Source: UBA1181 sp045617845
GTDB lineage: Bacteria; Bacteroidota; Bacteroidia; Bacteroidales; Paludibacteraceae
Direction: 5' to 3'
Assembly: GCA_045617845.1 (NCBI GenBank)
Contig: JAZLJL010000023.1
Location: 29,263-93,262, forward strand
DNA length: 64,000 nt
Shown here: one piece after another, positions 42,536-51,913 of the stretch
Numbering within the stretch: position 1 is the stretch's first letter
Layout of the letters: every line of letters starts with the position of its first letter
Position numbers and translations under genes: made by a program
The notes under the pieces: generated by a model
Database searches by the model: none
What the model was told of the DNA's origin: nothing
The model's input: the letters and a program-made list of their open reading frames with translations, nothing else

Positions 42536-45500
42536 ATGGTGAAATTATACAAATCATTACTCTTTTTCAGTTGCTTATTAGCGGCGATCAACGTCAGCGG
42601 AGCGGAGGCGTCGGATGAATTACCGATCAGTACGGCTACCATCGACGGGAAGCTCTTTTATGAGATCTCCACGGCGGAGGAACTCTACCAATTCGCCGAG
42701 TATGTGAATAACGACCATTTGTCGGCCAATGCCATCCTTCGGGAAGACATCGTCTTAAATACCCTCAGCTTCGACAGCACAGGCGATATCGTCATCAAAG
42801 AGGGATACAAAGAATGGACTCCTATCGGAACCAGACCCATGAAACGATACGATGGCATGTTTGACGGCGATAACCACACCATCAGCGGTCTCTACATAAA
42901 CAATGACACCTTGGACTATGCCGGTTTGTTTGGAACATTAAAAGACGGAGTCATTAAAAATGTAGGTTTGATTAACTCTTACGTACATGGTCATGATGAT
43001 GTAGGAGGTATATGTGGGCAGATTTTAAATACTATTGACGTAACATATTCTATCCTTAATTGCTATAATTCCAGTCCCATTAGCGGAAATAGAGAAATCG
43101 GTGGTGTGTGCGGAAAAAATTTCCAGGGTGTTATCGACTCTTGCTATAATACAGCGGCCATTAGTGGTGTGGAGTATGTTGGTGGTGTGTGCGGATATAA
43201 CGACGATAGGATTCGTAGAAGCTACAATCTCGGTACGGTAAAAGGAACGGCTAAAGTAGGAGGAGTGAGCGGATATTGTTATAATGGCTATGCCTTAGTC
43301 GCCTGCTACAACATGGGGGCCGTCTATGGTGAAACACGCGTCGGTGGCCTTTGCGGTTATGAAGAGGAAGGCGACGTCATGCTCTGTTACAATGCGGGGC
43401 CAGTCGTCGGTACCGATGAAGTGGGCGGTGTGTGCGGCTATATGGGCATAGATGCTCGTATGGAAAGTTGTTACAATTTTGCTTCGGTGAGTGGTTCAAC
43501 AAACTTTGGAAGCGCATGCGGATACAGTATTGGGAAGATCAAATCCTGCTACTACTTATTAGGTTCTGACCAACATGGCACCCAAAAAACGGCGGAGGAG
43601 TTTGCTAATGGTTCCGTAGTTGATTCATTAATCAACTATGATGATAAAGATTGGTATTTTTTGGAAGATTTAGGCATTTTGACAGAATCCCCTTGGGGAC
43701 AAAATCTATTAACAGACTCTTTCCCTAATTTTTCGGGCAAGGTTATATGTCGAATCGATTTCGAAAACACGGATTTGGAATCTGTCGGATTTGACCAGAC
43801 CGAAGGATATACCATCACCCAATCCGCCACGAAGGAAGGCTACACATTCGGTGGCTGGTTCGACAACGAAGAGCTTACGGGTGATTCCATCACTGCCATC
43901 AAGGCTAACTCTCCAATAGGAATTACCAAACTTTATCCTAAGTTCATCGCCAACCGACATCTCCTCACCTATAAGGTGGACGGAGAGGTCTACTTTACGG
44001 ACACAGTCGCATTTGGCACTGCGTTAACCGCCATCGCCGAACCAGATTCCCAAGAGGGGCTCATTTTCTCTGGTTGGAACGGACTGCCGAAAACGATGCC
44101 AGACAGCGATGTGGTGGTGTCGGGAGTGTTGAAAGGAATCGAAATAATGGATGTGAATGGTGAGAACTATTTTGCGATTTATAATGCGAATGAACTCTAT
44201 TGGTTTGCCGACTTTGTAAACCATGGCGGTGAGAATGCTTTTGCCAATGCTGTCCTGATGGACAACATCGTCATCAACGAATTGGAGTTCGACTCGTTAG
44301 GGAATATCATCACTGAGGGTAAAGCCTATAGGAAATGGACGCCGATAGGAAATAAAGACATCTCTTACAAAGGTGTGTTTGATGGAAATTATCGTATAAT
44401 CCGCGGTCTCTTTTTTGATAATGATACTGTCGATTATGTGGGTCTAATTGGCAAAGCGGAGAACGACTCCATCATAAATGTGTTGTTGAAAAATTCCTAC
44501 ATACATGGCCACGATTATGCCGGTGGCGTATGCGGATACCAATTGAATGGCGGAATTGCCAATTGCTACAATATGGAATCATCTGTGAATGCCGCTAGTT
44601 ATGTTGGTGGCGTGTGTGGAGAAAGTGTTTCCCAGGGGGCGTCCCTCGCAATAAACAATTGCTATAACTCAGGAACTGTGAATGGAGTTCTTAGTGTCGG
44701 TGGCATATGTGGAAGCTGCAAAGCGAATTATTTCATATATTGTTGCAACGAGGGGGATGTGAGCGGAACTAAAGAAGTCGGTGGCATATGTGGAACTGCT
44801 GATGAAACCGGATGTTATATTGCTAATTGCTACAACAGAGCGGATGTGAGTGGACAAAATCTTATTGGCGGAATATGCGGAATGAGCAGTTTGAATCGTC
44901 TAGAGTCATGCTACAGTTCTGGGAAAGTGGACGGCGAAGGGAATGCCAATAGCGTATGTGGACTCTTATTGACAGCTTCGATACATAATTGTTTCTACCT
45001 TTACGGGACCGACGAAAAAGCCATTAAGAAAACAGCCGAAGAGTTTGCGGATGGTAGATTGGCTATCCTATTACGTGATGGTAAAATAGATTCACGTTGG
45101 GGTCAAGGTGAACTCTACCCCGATTTCACTGGTAGGATCATTTTGTCACTAACTTTTGAGGATTACCATACTTTAACTATCGATTACGCGGAAGATTATA
45201 CCATCTCAGAAACTATAAAAAAAGAAGGCTACACTTTTGCTGGCTGGTATGACAACGAAGAATTTTCTGGTGATCCGATTACCCTCATCCCAGCCTATTC
45301 CGCTCAAGGGGATATAACACTCTATCCTAAATTTATTTCTGCTAATTATTCTTTGTCCATAGAACTTAATGGAGAAATTGTTAAATCCATTAAAACTGTG
45401 GCTTACGGCACACTTTTGTCGGAGTTGAACCTCGACTCGATTTTGAATTCTTACTCACACTATTACGAGGGATTCACAGTATCTAGTTGGAGCGAGATTC

Positions 45501-46870
45501 CTGAAACTATGCCGGATTCGAATTTGGTAATTTCGGGAACATTAACTTTCGATCACGAGTTTAAGACAATCGAGAAGGAGGGTGAGACCTATTTCCAAAT
45601 CTCCAACGCTGACGAACTTTACTGGTTCGCCCAATATGTGAATGGCGGTTTTACCCAATCTAATGCGATCCTAACAGCCGATATTAAAGTCAACGACATT
45701 GATTTTACGGACCCTCTACTTCTCATATTGGGAAGCAATGAGTATAAAAAATGGACGCTGATAGGGAGTGATTACCGTGGCTCATATATTAGAGAAGACG
45801 GGGGACACGGACTCTCAATCGGTGTTGGACTGCCGGTAAAACAAAAAAGAGACGTTTCCTATCGCGGCACATTTGATGGCGATAACCATACCATCAGCGG
45901 GCTCTATTTCAATGACGGGAGGGAGAGCAATGTGGGTTTGTTCTCATCGATAGACAGCGCTACCATTAAAAATGTTGGCGTCATCAACTCCTACTTCTAT
46001 GGGGACCAAAATGTCGGTGGCATATGTGGCGAGTGTTCAAACTCCACTATCACCAACTGCTACAATGATAATTGTTATATTGTGGGAAAAGAAAATGTTG
46101 GAGGTGTTTGTGGATTAGGCAGCTTTAGTACAATCACTAATTGTTTTAATGCCGGAATGGTAAGCGGGAGCAACGAGGCGTTTCCCGTTGGCGGTTTGGG
46201 TGGCAATTTTGAAGACTGCGCTCTCGCTGAATGCTATAATACGGGGAAGGTTAGCGGAATAAACGTCGCTGGATTGTGTTACGCTAACTATAACAATTCA
46301 ATTATCAATTGCTTCAATACAGGAGAGATAGTTGGAGTTGACGATCAATCATCAGCAGCAGGTATCTGTTTCGAAAATTATGGGTCAATCATCAATTGCT
46401 ACAACACGGGTAAAATACAAGGAGATTGCCCCACCGCTTCTATATGCGAAAATAATTACGGAGAAATCCTCAACTGCTATTACCTTTCCGGCTCAGATTC
46501 ATTTGCCACCCAAAAAACAGCGAAAGAGTTCGCAAATGGTTCTGTAGCCCTTTTGTTACATAATGGCGAATACGGCTCCGTCTGGGGACAAGATTGTACC
46601 GTGCCGAACTCTTTGCCTGATTTCTCAGGCGTGATTAAGATGAGCATCAATACCTATGTCGCCGAGAACGAATCCAACCACACTGCCATCTGGGCTAGCG
46701 AAGGCGTTATATACGTGGACAACGCTGCGTCCGACATCTACGTCTACGATTTGTCCGGCAGATTGGTTACGATGGCGACACCTAACGCGGACCGTACCGA
46801 AATCAAGGTGGAGGCTAACGCAGCCTACATCGTGAAATGCGGAAACGTCAGCAAGAAAGTGGTGATGTAA
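42536..46870 (+). CDS. Large GLUG/InlB-repeat surface protein with T9SS-like sorting domain
   Basis: The 1444-residue protein has a signal peptide (about residues 1-23). It then has three long modules, starting near residues 40, 540 and 1010. Each opens with FYEIS-TAEELYQFAEYV or a variant, then KEWTPIGT and DGDNHTISGLYIN, followed by repeated GLUG-type units (for example GGVCGYNDDRIRRSYNLGTVKG). Between modules lie Listeria-Bacteroides (InlB-type) repeats with GYTFGGWFDNEE and GYTFAGWYDNEEFSGD. The last 60 residues (GVIYVDNAASDIYVYDLSGR ... CGNVSKKVVM) form a type IX sorting domain. A cell-surface adhesin is likely. A terminator follows. Confidence 0.85.
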   Translation: MVKLYKSLLFFSCLLAAINVSGAEASDELPISTATIDGKLFYEISTAEELYQFAEYVNNDHLSANAILREDIVLNTLSFDSTGDIVIKEGYKEWTPIGTRPMKRYDGMFDGDNHTISGLYINNDTLDYAGLFGTLKDGVIKNVGLINSYVHGHDDVGGICGQILNTIDVTYSILNCYNSSPISGNREIGGVCGKNFQGVIDSCYNTAAISGVEYVGGVCGYNDDRIRRSYNLGTVKGTAKVGGVSGYCYNGYALVACYNMGAVYGETRVGGLCGYEEEGDVMLCYNAGPVVGTDEVGGVCGYMGIDARMESCYNFASVSGSTNFGSACGYSIGKIKSCYYLLGSDQHGTQKTAEEFANGSVVDSLINYDDKDWYFLEDLGILTESPWGQNLLTDSFPNFSGKVICRIDFENTDLESVGFDQTEGYTITQSATKEGYTFGGWFDNEELTGDSITAIKANSPIGITKLYPKFIANRHLLTYKVDGEVYFTDTVAFGTALTAIAEPDSQEGLIFSGWNGLPKTMPDSDVVVSGVLKGIEIMDVNGENYFAIYNANELYWFADFVNHGGENAFANAVLMDNIVINELEFDSLGNIITEGKAYRKWTPIGNKDISYKGVFDGNYRIIRGLFFDNDTVDYVGLIGKAENDSIINVLLKNSYIHGHDYAGGVCGYQLNGGIANCYNMESSVNAASYVGGVCGESVSQGASLAINNCYNSGTVNGVLSVGGICGSCKANYFIYCCNEGDVSGTKEVGGICGTADETGCYIANCYNRADVSGQNLIGGICGMSSLNRLESCYSSGKVDGEGNANSVCGLLLTASIHNCFYLYGTDEKAIKKTAEEFADGRLAILLRDGKIDSRWGQGELYPDFTGRIILSLTFEDYHTLTIDYAEDYTISETIKKEGYTFAGWYDNEEFSGDPITLIPAYSAQGDITLYPKFISANYSLSIELNGEIVKSIKTVAYGTLLSELNLDSILNSYSHYYEGFTVSSWSEIPETMPDSNLVISGTLTFDHEFKTIEKEGETYFQISNADELYWFAQYVNGGFTQSNAILTADIKVNDIDFTDPLLLILGSNEYKKWTLIGSDYRGSYIREDGGHGLSIGVGLPVKQKRDVSYRGTFDGDNHTISGLYFNDGRESNVGLFSSIDSATIKNVGVINSYFYGDQNVGGICGECSNSTITNCYNDNCYIVGKENVGGVCGLGSFSTITNCFNAGMVSGSNEAFPVGGLGGNFEDCALAECYNTGKVSGINVAGLCYANYNNSIINCFNTGEIVGVDDQSSAAGICFENYGSIINCYNTGKIQGDCPTASICENNYGEILNCYYLSGSDSFATQKTAKEFANGSVALLLHNGEYGSVWGQDCTVPNSLPDFSGVIKMSINTYVAENESNHTAIWASEGVIYVDNAASDIYVYDLSGRLVTMATPNADRTEIKVEANAAYIVKCGNVSKKVVM

Positions 46871-46915
46871 GTTTCTTACTGAAGTCTGTTTTGGCGGACT
46901 TCGCGAGATAATAGG

Positions 46916-46946
46916 GAGAGGAGCGGAATGTCCGTTCCTCTCTTTC
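46916..46946 (+). terminator. Terminator after the adhesin gene
   Basis: A 12-bp stem GAGAGGAGCGGA / TCCGTTCCTCTC (46916-46927 and 46931-46942) with a 3-nt loop and a short T-rich tail. Confidence 0.75.
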
Positions 46947-47021
46947 TTTTGTAAGGCGCCTGTGCCATCGATATTGTATGTGTTTCCGGTGTTCTTTGTT
47001 TGAAATCTCAATAGATATTTA

Positions 47022-47052
47022 TTTGTCTTCTATCGTAGTTTTGTTATTTTTG
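47022..47052 (+). promoter_or_regulatory. Consensus promoter of the outer-membrane protein operon
   Basis: TTTG (47022-47025), 19 nt, TATTTTTG (47045-47052): full match. The start near 47059 leaves an 80-nt leader before the ATG at 47138. Confidence 0.7.
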
Positions 47053-47137
47053 CAAGCGATAATGCCATGATGTTTTTTCAAAAGGACTTGTATTGTATAT
47101 AGTTAAGGTTAATCGTTGAAAAAATAGAACTCACTTT

Positions 47138-48901
47138 ATGAGGAACCTCGTTCATTGTATAGGGTTGACGGCTTTCGTGCTGTTGCTTTCTATCCGTTCG
47201 TTTAGCGCTGAATGCTTCGAACCGACGGATGGAAGGTTCGCCACCTTTTGCTCTGAAAAGGCAATCGGTGTTTCCCTATATGACCAAGGACGTTATATGG
47301 AGGCGATTCCCCATTTCGAAGAGGCGTATGAGTTGTGCCCTTTGGATTCTGTCCTGAATGAATACCTCTATTTCTCATACACGAACACGCTTCGTCCGTT
47401 GGATGCTAACCGGATTTTCAGCGGTGTGTCTGCCGCTTCCGTCGCACTGTATGGCCTGAAGCGTTCCAAACCGGTCTCTTCCCTCTATGCGGAGGGTGGT
47501 GTGCTCTTCGCCGATAGTAAGACTGCTTGGGATGATTCTTATATCTATTTCGAACGTTATTTGGTCGGAAACGGCGGTTTCGCCTCCGTGGACATGAAGA
47601 ACGAACTGGGTGCCTTTTGCGAGTTGACCCATCATGTCGGTCTTGCCTCCCGCACTAACCCTATTGAGATGAAAGGCTCCAATTCGACTTATTTCAACCT
47701 TAAATCCAAGTATGTTGGCGTGGAGTACGAGGTGTCCGCCAAATTTAACGTCTCTTCCCGTTGGAAGGTGATGCCTTATGCCCGTATTTCGCATGAGGCG
47801 TATGACGAGGTGCGCTTCGCCTTGGATACGACTGCCGCTGAGGCCATGAGCACGAATCCTTGGACCGCTCCGTTTGACAATTTTGGGGACGGCTTATACA
47901 ATCCTTGGCTGCCGAAAACGAACGATCCCGAAAAGGAGAACGATGAGAAAATTGCCTCGGATGTGGACAATGACTCTCGGAATAGGGAAGATGTGTCTCC
48001 GGATGTCCCAGAAAACAAAAATGAGGGAAACACTACGGAGGAAAACCACTCTGCGCAAAATTATTGGGAAGACTATTGGGAGAAATTCGGGAAAGCGGAT
48101 CATATGAAGGACAATGACATGGCGGATAATAATCAAAGCCGCGATGAACAAACGAACAATAATAACAATTATAATTACAATAACAACTACAACCTCTATT
48201 ACCCTTATTACTTGGGTTGGTATAATCCATGGTGGTCTTATTTGTATAATCCATATGGACAAACCTATAACTCGTATTATTCTTTTCCTGAATATGACCC
48301 TCTCTTCTGGCAAGAACTGTTCCAGTCTCCCTATCGTTATACCCACTCTTCGACTAGGCATAACCGCATGGATTTCCTCGTCGGGTGTCTGGTCTCTTAT
48401 TCCTATGGCAGACATATCGCTTCGGCGCGGGCCTCTTATTACCAGGGCGATTTCGTGAAGACCATCCAATCCACGCTTTCCTATTGCTTCTATCCTTTCG
48501 GGAATTTGAATTTTTATATTTCGCCTAATGTTTCGTATATTTGGCGTGGTAACGATTACGTGTCGTTGGGCGAAATTCCCGGCAACTGGTTGGGCGAGGT
48601 CGAAGTGGGCGGAAAACTGATGGACCGCCTATGGGGGAATGCCGCGTTCTTATATGGCAATCTCTGTGATTTCCATGACCAATCAAGCCATACGTTCTAT
48701 TCGTTGTCTTGTGAGACAAAATTCAGATGTTCCGCCCAATTGATTTATCTTATTAATCAACATCTGGAAGTGTTGCTGACTTACAAGTTTTTGCGTAAGC
48801 AGTCCAATCTTTTCCTTGTCGACGTGAACGGTAATGCGGGACTGAATGTCTTTCAACAAAATGATAATGTGATTGCGGGAGGTGTGCAATGGAATTTCTA
48901 A
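47138..48901 (+). CDS. TPR and Asn/Tyr-rich outer-membrane protein
   Basis: The 587-residue protein has a signal peptide (about 1-23), then a TPR-like helical pair (KAIGVSLYDQGRYMEAIPHFEEAYELCPLDSVL). Next is an about 130-residue beta-strand region. Residues about 265-340 are low-complexity, very acidic then Asn/Tyr-rich (NNNNNYNYNNNYNLYYPYYLG). The C-terminal 200 residues alternate like barrel strands and end in aromatic VIAGGVQWNF, the terminal Phe typical of outer-membrane proteins. Function unknown. The stop overlaps the next gene by 13 bp. Confidence 0.6.
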   Translation: MRNLVHCIGLTAFVLLLSIRSFSAECFEPTDGRFATFCSEKAIGVSLYDQGRYMEAIPHFEEAYELCPLDSVLNEYLYFSYTNTLRPLDANRIFSGVSAASVALYGLKRSKPVSSLYAEGGVLFADSKTAWDDSYIYFERYLVGNGGFASVDMKNELGAFCELTHHVGLASRTNPIEMKGSNSTYFNLKSKYVGVEYEVSAKFNVSSRWKVMPYARISHEAYDEVRFALDTTAAEAMSTNPWTAPFDNFGDGLYNPWLPKTNDPEKENDEKIASDVDNDSRNREDVSPDVPENKNEGNTTEENHSAQNYWEDYWEKFGKADHMKDNDMADNNQSRDEQTNNNNNYNYNNNYNLYYPYYLGWYNPWWSYLYNPYGQTYNSYYSFPEYDPLFWQELFQSPYRYTHSSTRHNRMDFLVGCLVSYSYGRHIASARASYYQGDFVKTIQSTLSYCFYPFGNLNFYISPNVSYIWRGNDYVSLGEIPGNWLGEVEVGGKLMDRLWGNAAFLYGNLCDFHDQSSHTFYSLSCETKFRCSAQLIYLINQHLEVLLTYKFLRKQSNLFLVDVNGNAGLNVFQQNDNVIAGGVQWNF

Positions 48902-49518
48902 GAAAGTTATTGGCCTTTTTCGTCTTCTATGCCCTGATGGGTGTCTTGTCCCCTCTTTCTACGGACGCGGCGGAACAAAACTGTGTTTCCCTCTTCGCGA
49001 AAAGTTACGAGTTTGAGGCGAAAAAACAATTTGACGAGGCGATTGAGGCGCTGAAACAGGTGAAGGAGGACATCTATCCGGTGAACCTTCGCCTTGGTTG
49101 GCTCTACTATAACAAGGGCAACTACAAGGCTTCCATCATGTATTATTCTAAGGCTATCCAAATGAACCCAACCTCTCTCGAAGCGCGCTTCGGTTTCGTT
49201 TTGCCTGCCGCTAAGATGAAGGATTGGATAAAGGTCGGTAAACAATATGACGCTATTTTAAAGTTGGATCCTAATAATACAAAGGCGAATTATTATCGTG
49301 GCCTGATGTATTTTAATGTCGGTGAATACGCTAAGGCTGAGCCTTATTTCGACAAGGTGAAGCGCCTCTATCCGTTCGATTACGACATCGTCATCCTATC
49401 CGCATGGAACGCTTATTATTTGAAGGACAAGGAAAAGGCGAAAAGCCTCTTTGATTTGGCTTTGCTGATTCAGCCTGGTAGCGCTTCCGCTGCTGAGGGC
49501 GTTAAATTGACCAAGTGA
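48889..49518 (+). CDS. TPR-repeat periplasmic protein
   Basis: The 209-residue protein starts MEFLRKLLAFFVFYALMGVL, a signal peptide cut near AEQNC. At least three TPR units follow: KKQFDEAIEALKQVKEDIYP, YKASIMYYSKAIQMNPTSLEARFG and YYRGLMYFNVGEYAKAEPYFDKV. It is probably a periplasmic adaptor for the overlapping outer-membrane protein. The 13-bp overlap suggests translational coupling. Confidence 0.8.
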   Translation: MEFLRKLLAFFVFYALMGVLSPLSTDAAEQNCVSLFAKSYEFEAKKQFDEAIEALKQVKEDIYPVNLRLGWLYYNKGNYKASIMYYSKAIQMNPTSLEARFGFVLPAAKMKDWIKVGKQYDAILKLDPNNTKANYYRGLMYFNVGEYAKAEPYFDKVKRLYPFDYDIVILSAWNAYYLKDKEKAKSLFDLALLIQPGSASAAEGVKLTK

Positions 49519-49573
49519 TGCGTACCAGTTGCCGGGAGAATTGGTTTTTCAGTGTCTCCATTCTGTTTTTTCT

Positions 49574-49605
49574 ATTGCCTTTTCGTCGTAAAAGATATAA
49601 TTTTG
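49574..49605 (+). promoter_or_regulatory. Promoter of the YARHG-domain gene
   Basis: ATTG (49574-49577), a 20-nt spacer and TAATTTTG (49598-49605). It gives a leader of about 35 nt. Confidence 0.5.
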
Positions 49606-49647
49606 CCTTATTGTTTGTCTTATAATTAGAAGAATTGTTTTTTCCTT

Positions 49648-50613
49648 ATGTTGAATGTTATGAGAACAGTTTGTTCTTTTTTGTTTCTAATTCTCCCTTT
49701 CCTCCTTCCGGCCCAAATTCGTTGGACTGACGGGACGAACTTTTTCGTCTCCAAGAAGGTAGAGAATGATTATTATATGAAAAATCCGAAACTAAAACAG
49801 GGGTTCGTGTTGAGGTCTATCGATAATAGCGGACATGTATTTGTTATGGAAAATAGTGGTTCTCCATCTTTTACCATGCCTTTCAGTTTAGATGGTGGAC
49901 TGGTATCCCTTTCATCGGAACAGGATGGTTTCTCGGGGTCGTTCCTTTGTTTGACGTTTAACGATAAGAATGGAGACATGGTCGGTGTCTACCAAAATTT
50001 TAAAAATTCCATTAAGGATTTTTGTGAAACGAATATCCATTGGTTGCTAACCGGAACTTATAATAACGAAAATAATGATCTGGTCATTATTCGTAATGGC
50101 AGTTTTTTCCGCAATAAGGAGACTCATTATTATTCTATTTGCCAAGCTAAAGGTGTGCCTACGAATGTTATTAGGTTGGATGATGGCTCTCTTATGATGT
50201 TTTGTGTTTCCACCACTGGCTTTAATGTCTATGAAGCATCTTCCGACACGACAGATTCGTCTTTCGTAAAGGGAAAGTTAATCGAAAAATTACGCGCTTC
50301 GGAGCGGGATGGCTTGGGTTATTTGGGCCGTTGGGGTTGTGTGACGCAGTTCCATCTTCTAAATAGGGGTTTTTTGGAGTGGTTCGATAACGATATGCTC
50401 AGGTTGATGCGCAATGAAATATTTGCCCGTAATGGCCATGTGTTCCATACCCCTGATTTACGTGTCTATTTTGATAACCGTTTGTGGTATTTCAATCTTG
50501 AAAAGAAAAAGAACGTGGTTCTTACCGGACTCGATCTCTTCAATGCCAATTTGATTAAAATGGTGGAGAATGAGCAAAACCGTTCTGTCGCTCCGACTGA
50601 ACCTGGGTATTGA
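49648..50613 (+). CDS. YARHG-domain exported protein
   Basis: The 321-residue protein has a signal peptide (about residues 1-22; translation may instead begin at the second ATG, 49660). About 200 residues of unrecognised beta-rich sequence follow. The C-terminal region matches the YARHG domain: LRLMRNEIFARNGHVFHTPDLRVYFDNRLWYF, with the YARHG signature here reading FARNG. The domain is thought to act extracellularly, often with lipoproteins or kinases. It has its own promoter and terminates at the shared hairpin. Confidence 0.75.
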   Translation: MLNVMRTVCSFLFLILPFLLPAQIRWTDGTNFFVSKKVENDYYMKNPKLKQGFVLRSIDNSGHVFVMENSGSPSFTMPFSLDGGLVSLSSEQDGFSGSFLCLTFNDKNGDMVGVYQNFKNSIKDFCETNIHWLLTGTYNNENNDLVIIRNGSFFRNKETHYYSICQAKGVPTNVIRLDDGSLMMFCVSTTGFNVYEASSDTTDSSFVKGKLIEKLRASERDGLGYLGRWGCVTQFHLLNRGFLEWFDNDMLRLMRNEIFARNGHVFHTPDLRVYFDNRLWYFNLEKKKNVVLTGLDLFNANLIKMVENEQNRSVAPTEPGY

Positions 50614-50634
50614 TGCCGGTTGAATGAAAAAAAG

Positions 50635-50671
50635 GAAGCGGTTGGATGTACAAAGTATATCCAACCGCTTC
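50635..50671. terminator. Terminator between the YARHG and M48 genes
   Basis: A 13-bp stem, GAAGCGGTTGGAT / ATCCAACCGCTTC. A T-tract follows on the minus strand, so it mainly ends the M48 gene. Confidence 0.85.
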
Positions 50672-50687
50672 TTATATGTTATGCTTC

Positions 50688-51902
50688 TTATCTCAGTCCT
50701 TCGTAGCTAGGCGTGAAACCTTGCTGTATGGCGCTGGCGAAATAGTGGGCGATTTCCTTCTTGGAGTATCCCAATAGATGTTCCCCGATGTTGTAGAGCA
50801 ACTCGATCTCTTTTTTGTCGAATCTTTTGTCTGCGATGATGACGCTCATGATGTAGAGGAGCATCGTGTCGCGTAGGGTAGGGTTGATTTCCAGAATGTT
50901 GTTGACCGCCTCTTCGAAAAGCTTGGATACGTCTTGCTTGGACAACTCTTCGATGTATTGGATAGGGAATATCTGCAAGGCGGATAGGTTGTCCAATATC
51001 TCGTCCGTCTCGTTAGGGTCGATTGCTCCGTCGCTGGAGGCGATGATCAGTCCTGCTGTGGCGATGAAGATGGATAGGTTGCGGTCCAGTTCCGAACTGC
51101 GGACTTTCATGAGAATGTTGATTAGGCTGTCCATCTTATCCGTCAACTCTTTGTCGCTTGCCGCTTTGGAGAATAGGTGGATGGCTTCCACCCTGATAGG
51201 GTTGATTGGATGGTCGTCGCAGCTGAGCCCTTCCTCTTCCTTGAAGTATTTGAGACGTTTGTTGTTCTCTTCGATGAAGGAATCGAAGTTGATGCCCATC
51301 TTGTCGAAATCGAGCCCGGATGACATCTTGAAGAAGGCGGAGATGCAGACGTTGAGGTCGCCGACGGCCAAGTATCCGAAACGGTCTGCCACCAATTCCG
51401 CCAGTTGTTGCCAAAGTCTGATCTTGTGCATCAGCAAAACTGGGATTTCTCCTCCTTGGAAAACGAAGGTCACCAAGTTGAGCAGACGGGCGTCTTGGTT
51501 GATGAGGTGCCCGAGTTCATGCCCGATGACGAATCTCAGTTCGTCGTCCGTCATCAGCTGGATCAATGCGGAGTTGATGTTGATGATATGCGCTTCCTCT
51601 TTTTCCTGCGCCATGATGGCGAAAGCGTTCACTTCGGAGTTGCCTGTGATGTAGAAGTCCACTTTCTCCTTAAATCCGAGTTTTTCTTTCACTTCTTCGA
51701 AAAGGTCATGGAACCTCTTGAGTAGTTTCTCGTCCACTTTGATGCTGTGGCCTTCCAACGAGTCTTTCCAATAATTCTGTTTGGATGGTATGCGGGTTGC
51801 CTTGATGATCTCTTGGATTACGTCTCCCTGCATAGATTTGTAGATTTGGTTGAACAAATCCTTCTCCAGTTGTATGGAGGTGTTTAGTTTCTTTGATGAC
51901 AT
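50688..51902 (-). CDS. M48-family metalloprotease with C-terminal TerB-like domain
   Basis: The 404-residue cytosolic protein has the zinc motif HELGHLIN (about residue 132) and a third ligand region ELVADRFGYL typical of M48. Its C-terminal third contains a TerB-like all-helical pair: ASSDGAIDPNETDEIL and IADKRFDKKEIELLYNIGEH. No membrane helix or signal peptide is present, so it is an unusual cytosolic M48 protein. It is transcribed alone, 11 bp from the next minus-strand gene upstream. Confidence 0.85.
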   Translation of the reverse strand: MSSKKLNTSIQLEKDLFNQIYKSMQGDVIQEIIKATRIPSKQNYWKDSLEGHSIKVDEKLLKRFHDLFEEVKEKLGFKEKVDFYITGNSEVNAFAIMAQEKEEAHIININSALIQLMTDDELRFVIGHELGHLINQDARLLNLVTFVFQGGEIPVLLMHKIRLWQQLAELVADRFGYLAVGDLNVCISAFFKMSSGLDFDKMGINFDSFIEENNKRLKYFKEEEGLSCDDHPINPIRVEAIHLFSKAASDKELTDKMDSLINILMKVRSSELDRNLSIFIATAGLIIASSDGAIDPNETDEILDNLSALQIFPIQYIEELSKQDVSKLFEEAVNNILEINPTLRDTMLLYIMSVIIADKRFDKKEIELLYNIGEHLLGYSKKEIAHYFASAIQQGFTPSYEGLR

Positions 51903-51913
51903 TTTTTTTATTG

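Noticed and set aside
48033..48254. A 73-codon Asn/Tyr/Cys-rich frame antisense to the outer-membrane protein
   Set aside because: It is the complement of a repetitive AAT/TAT stretch and no conserved protein is expected.
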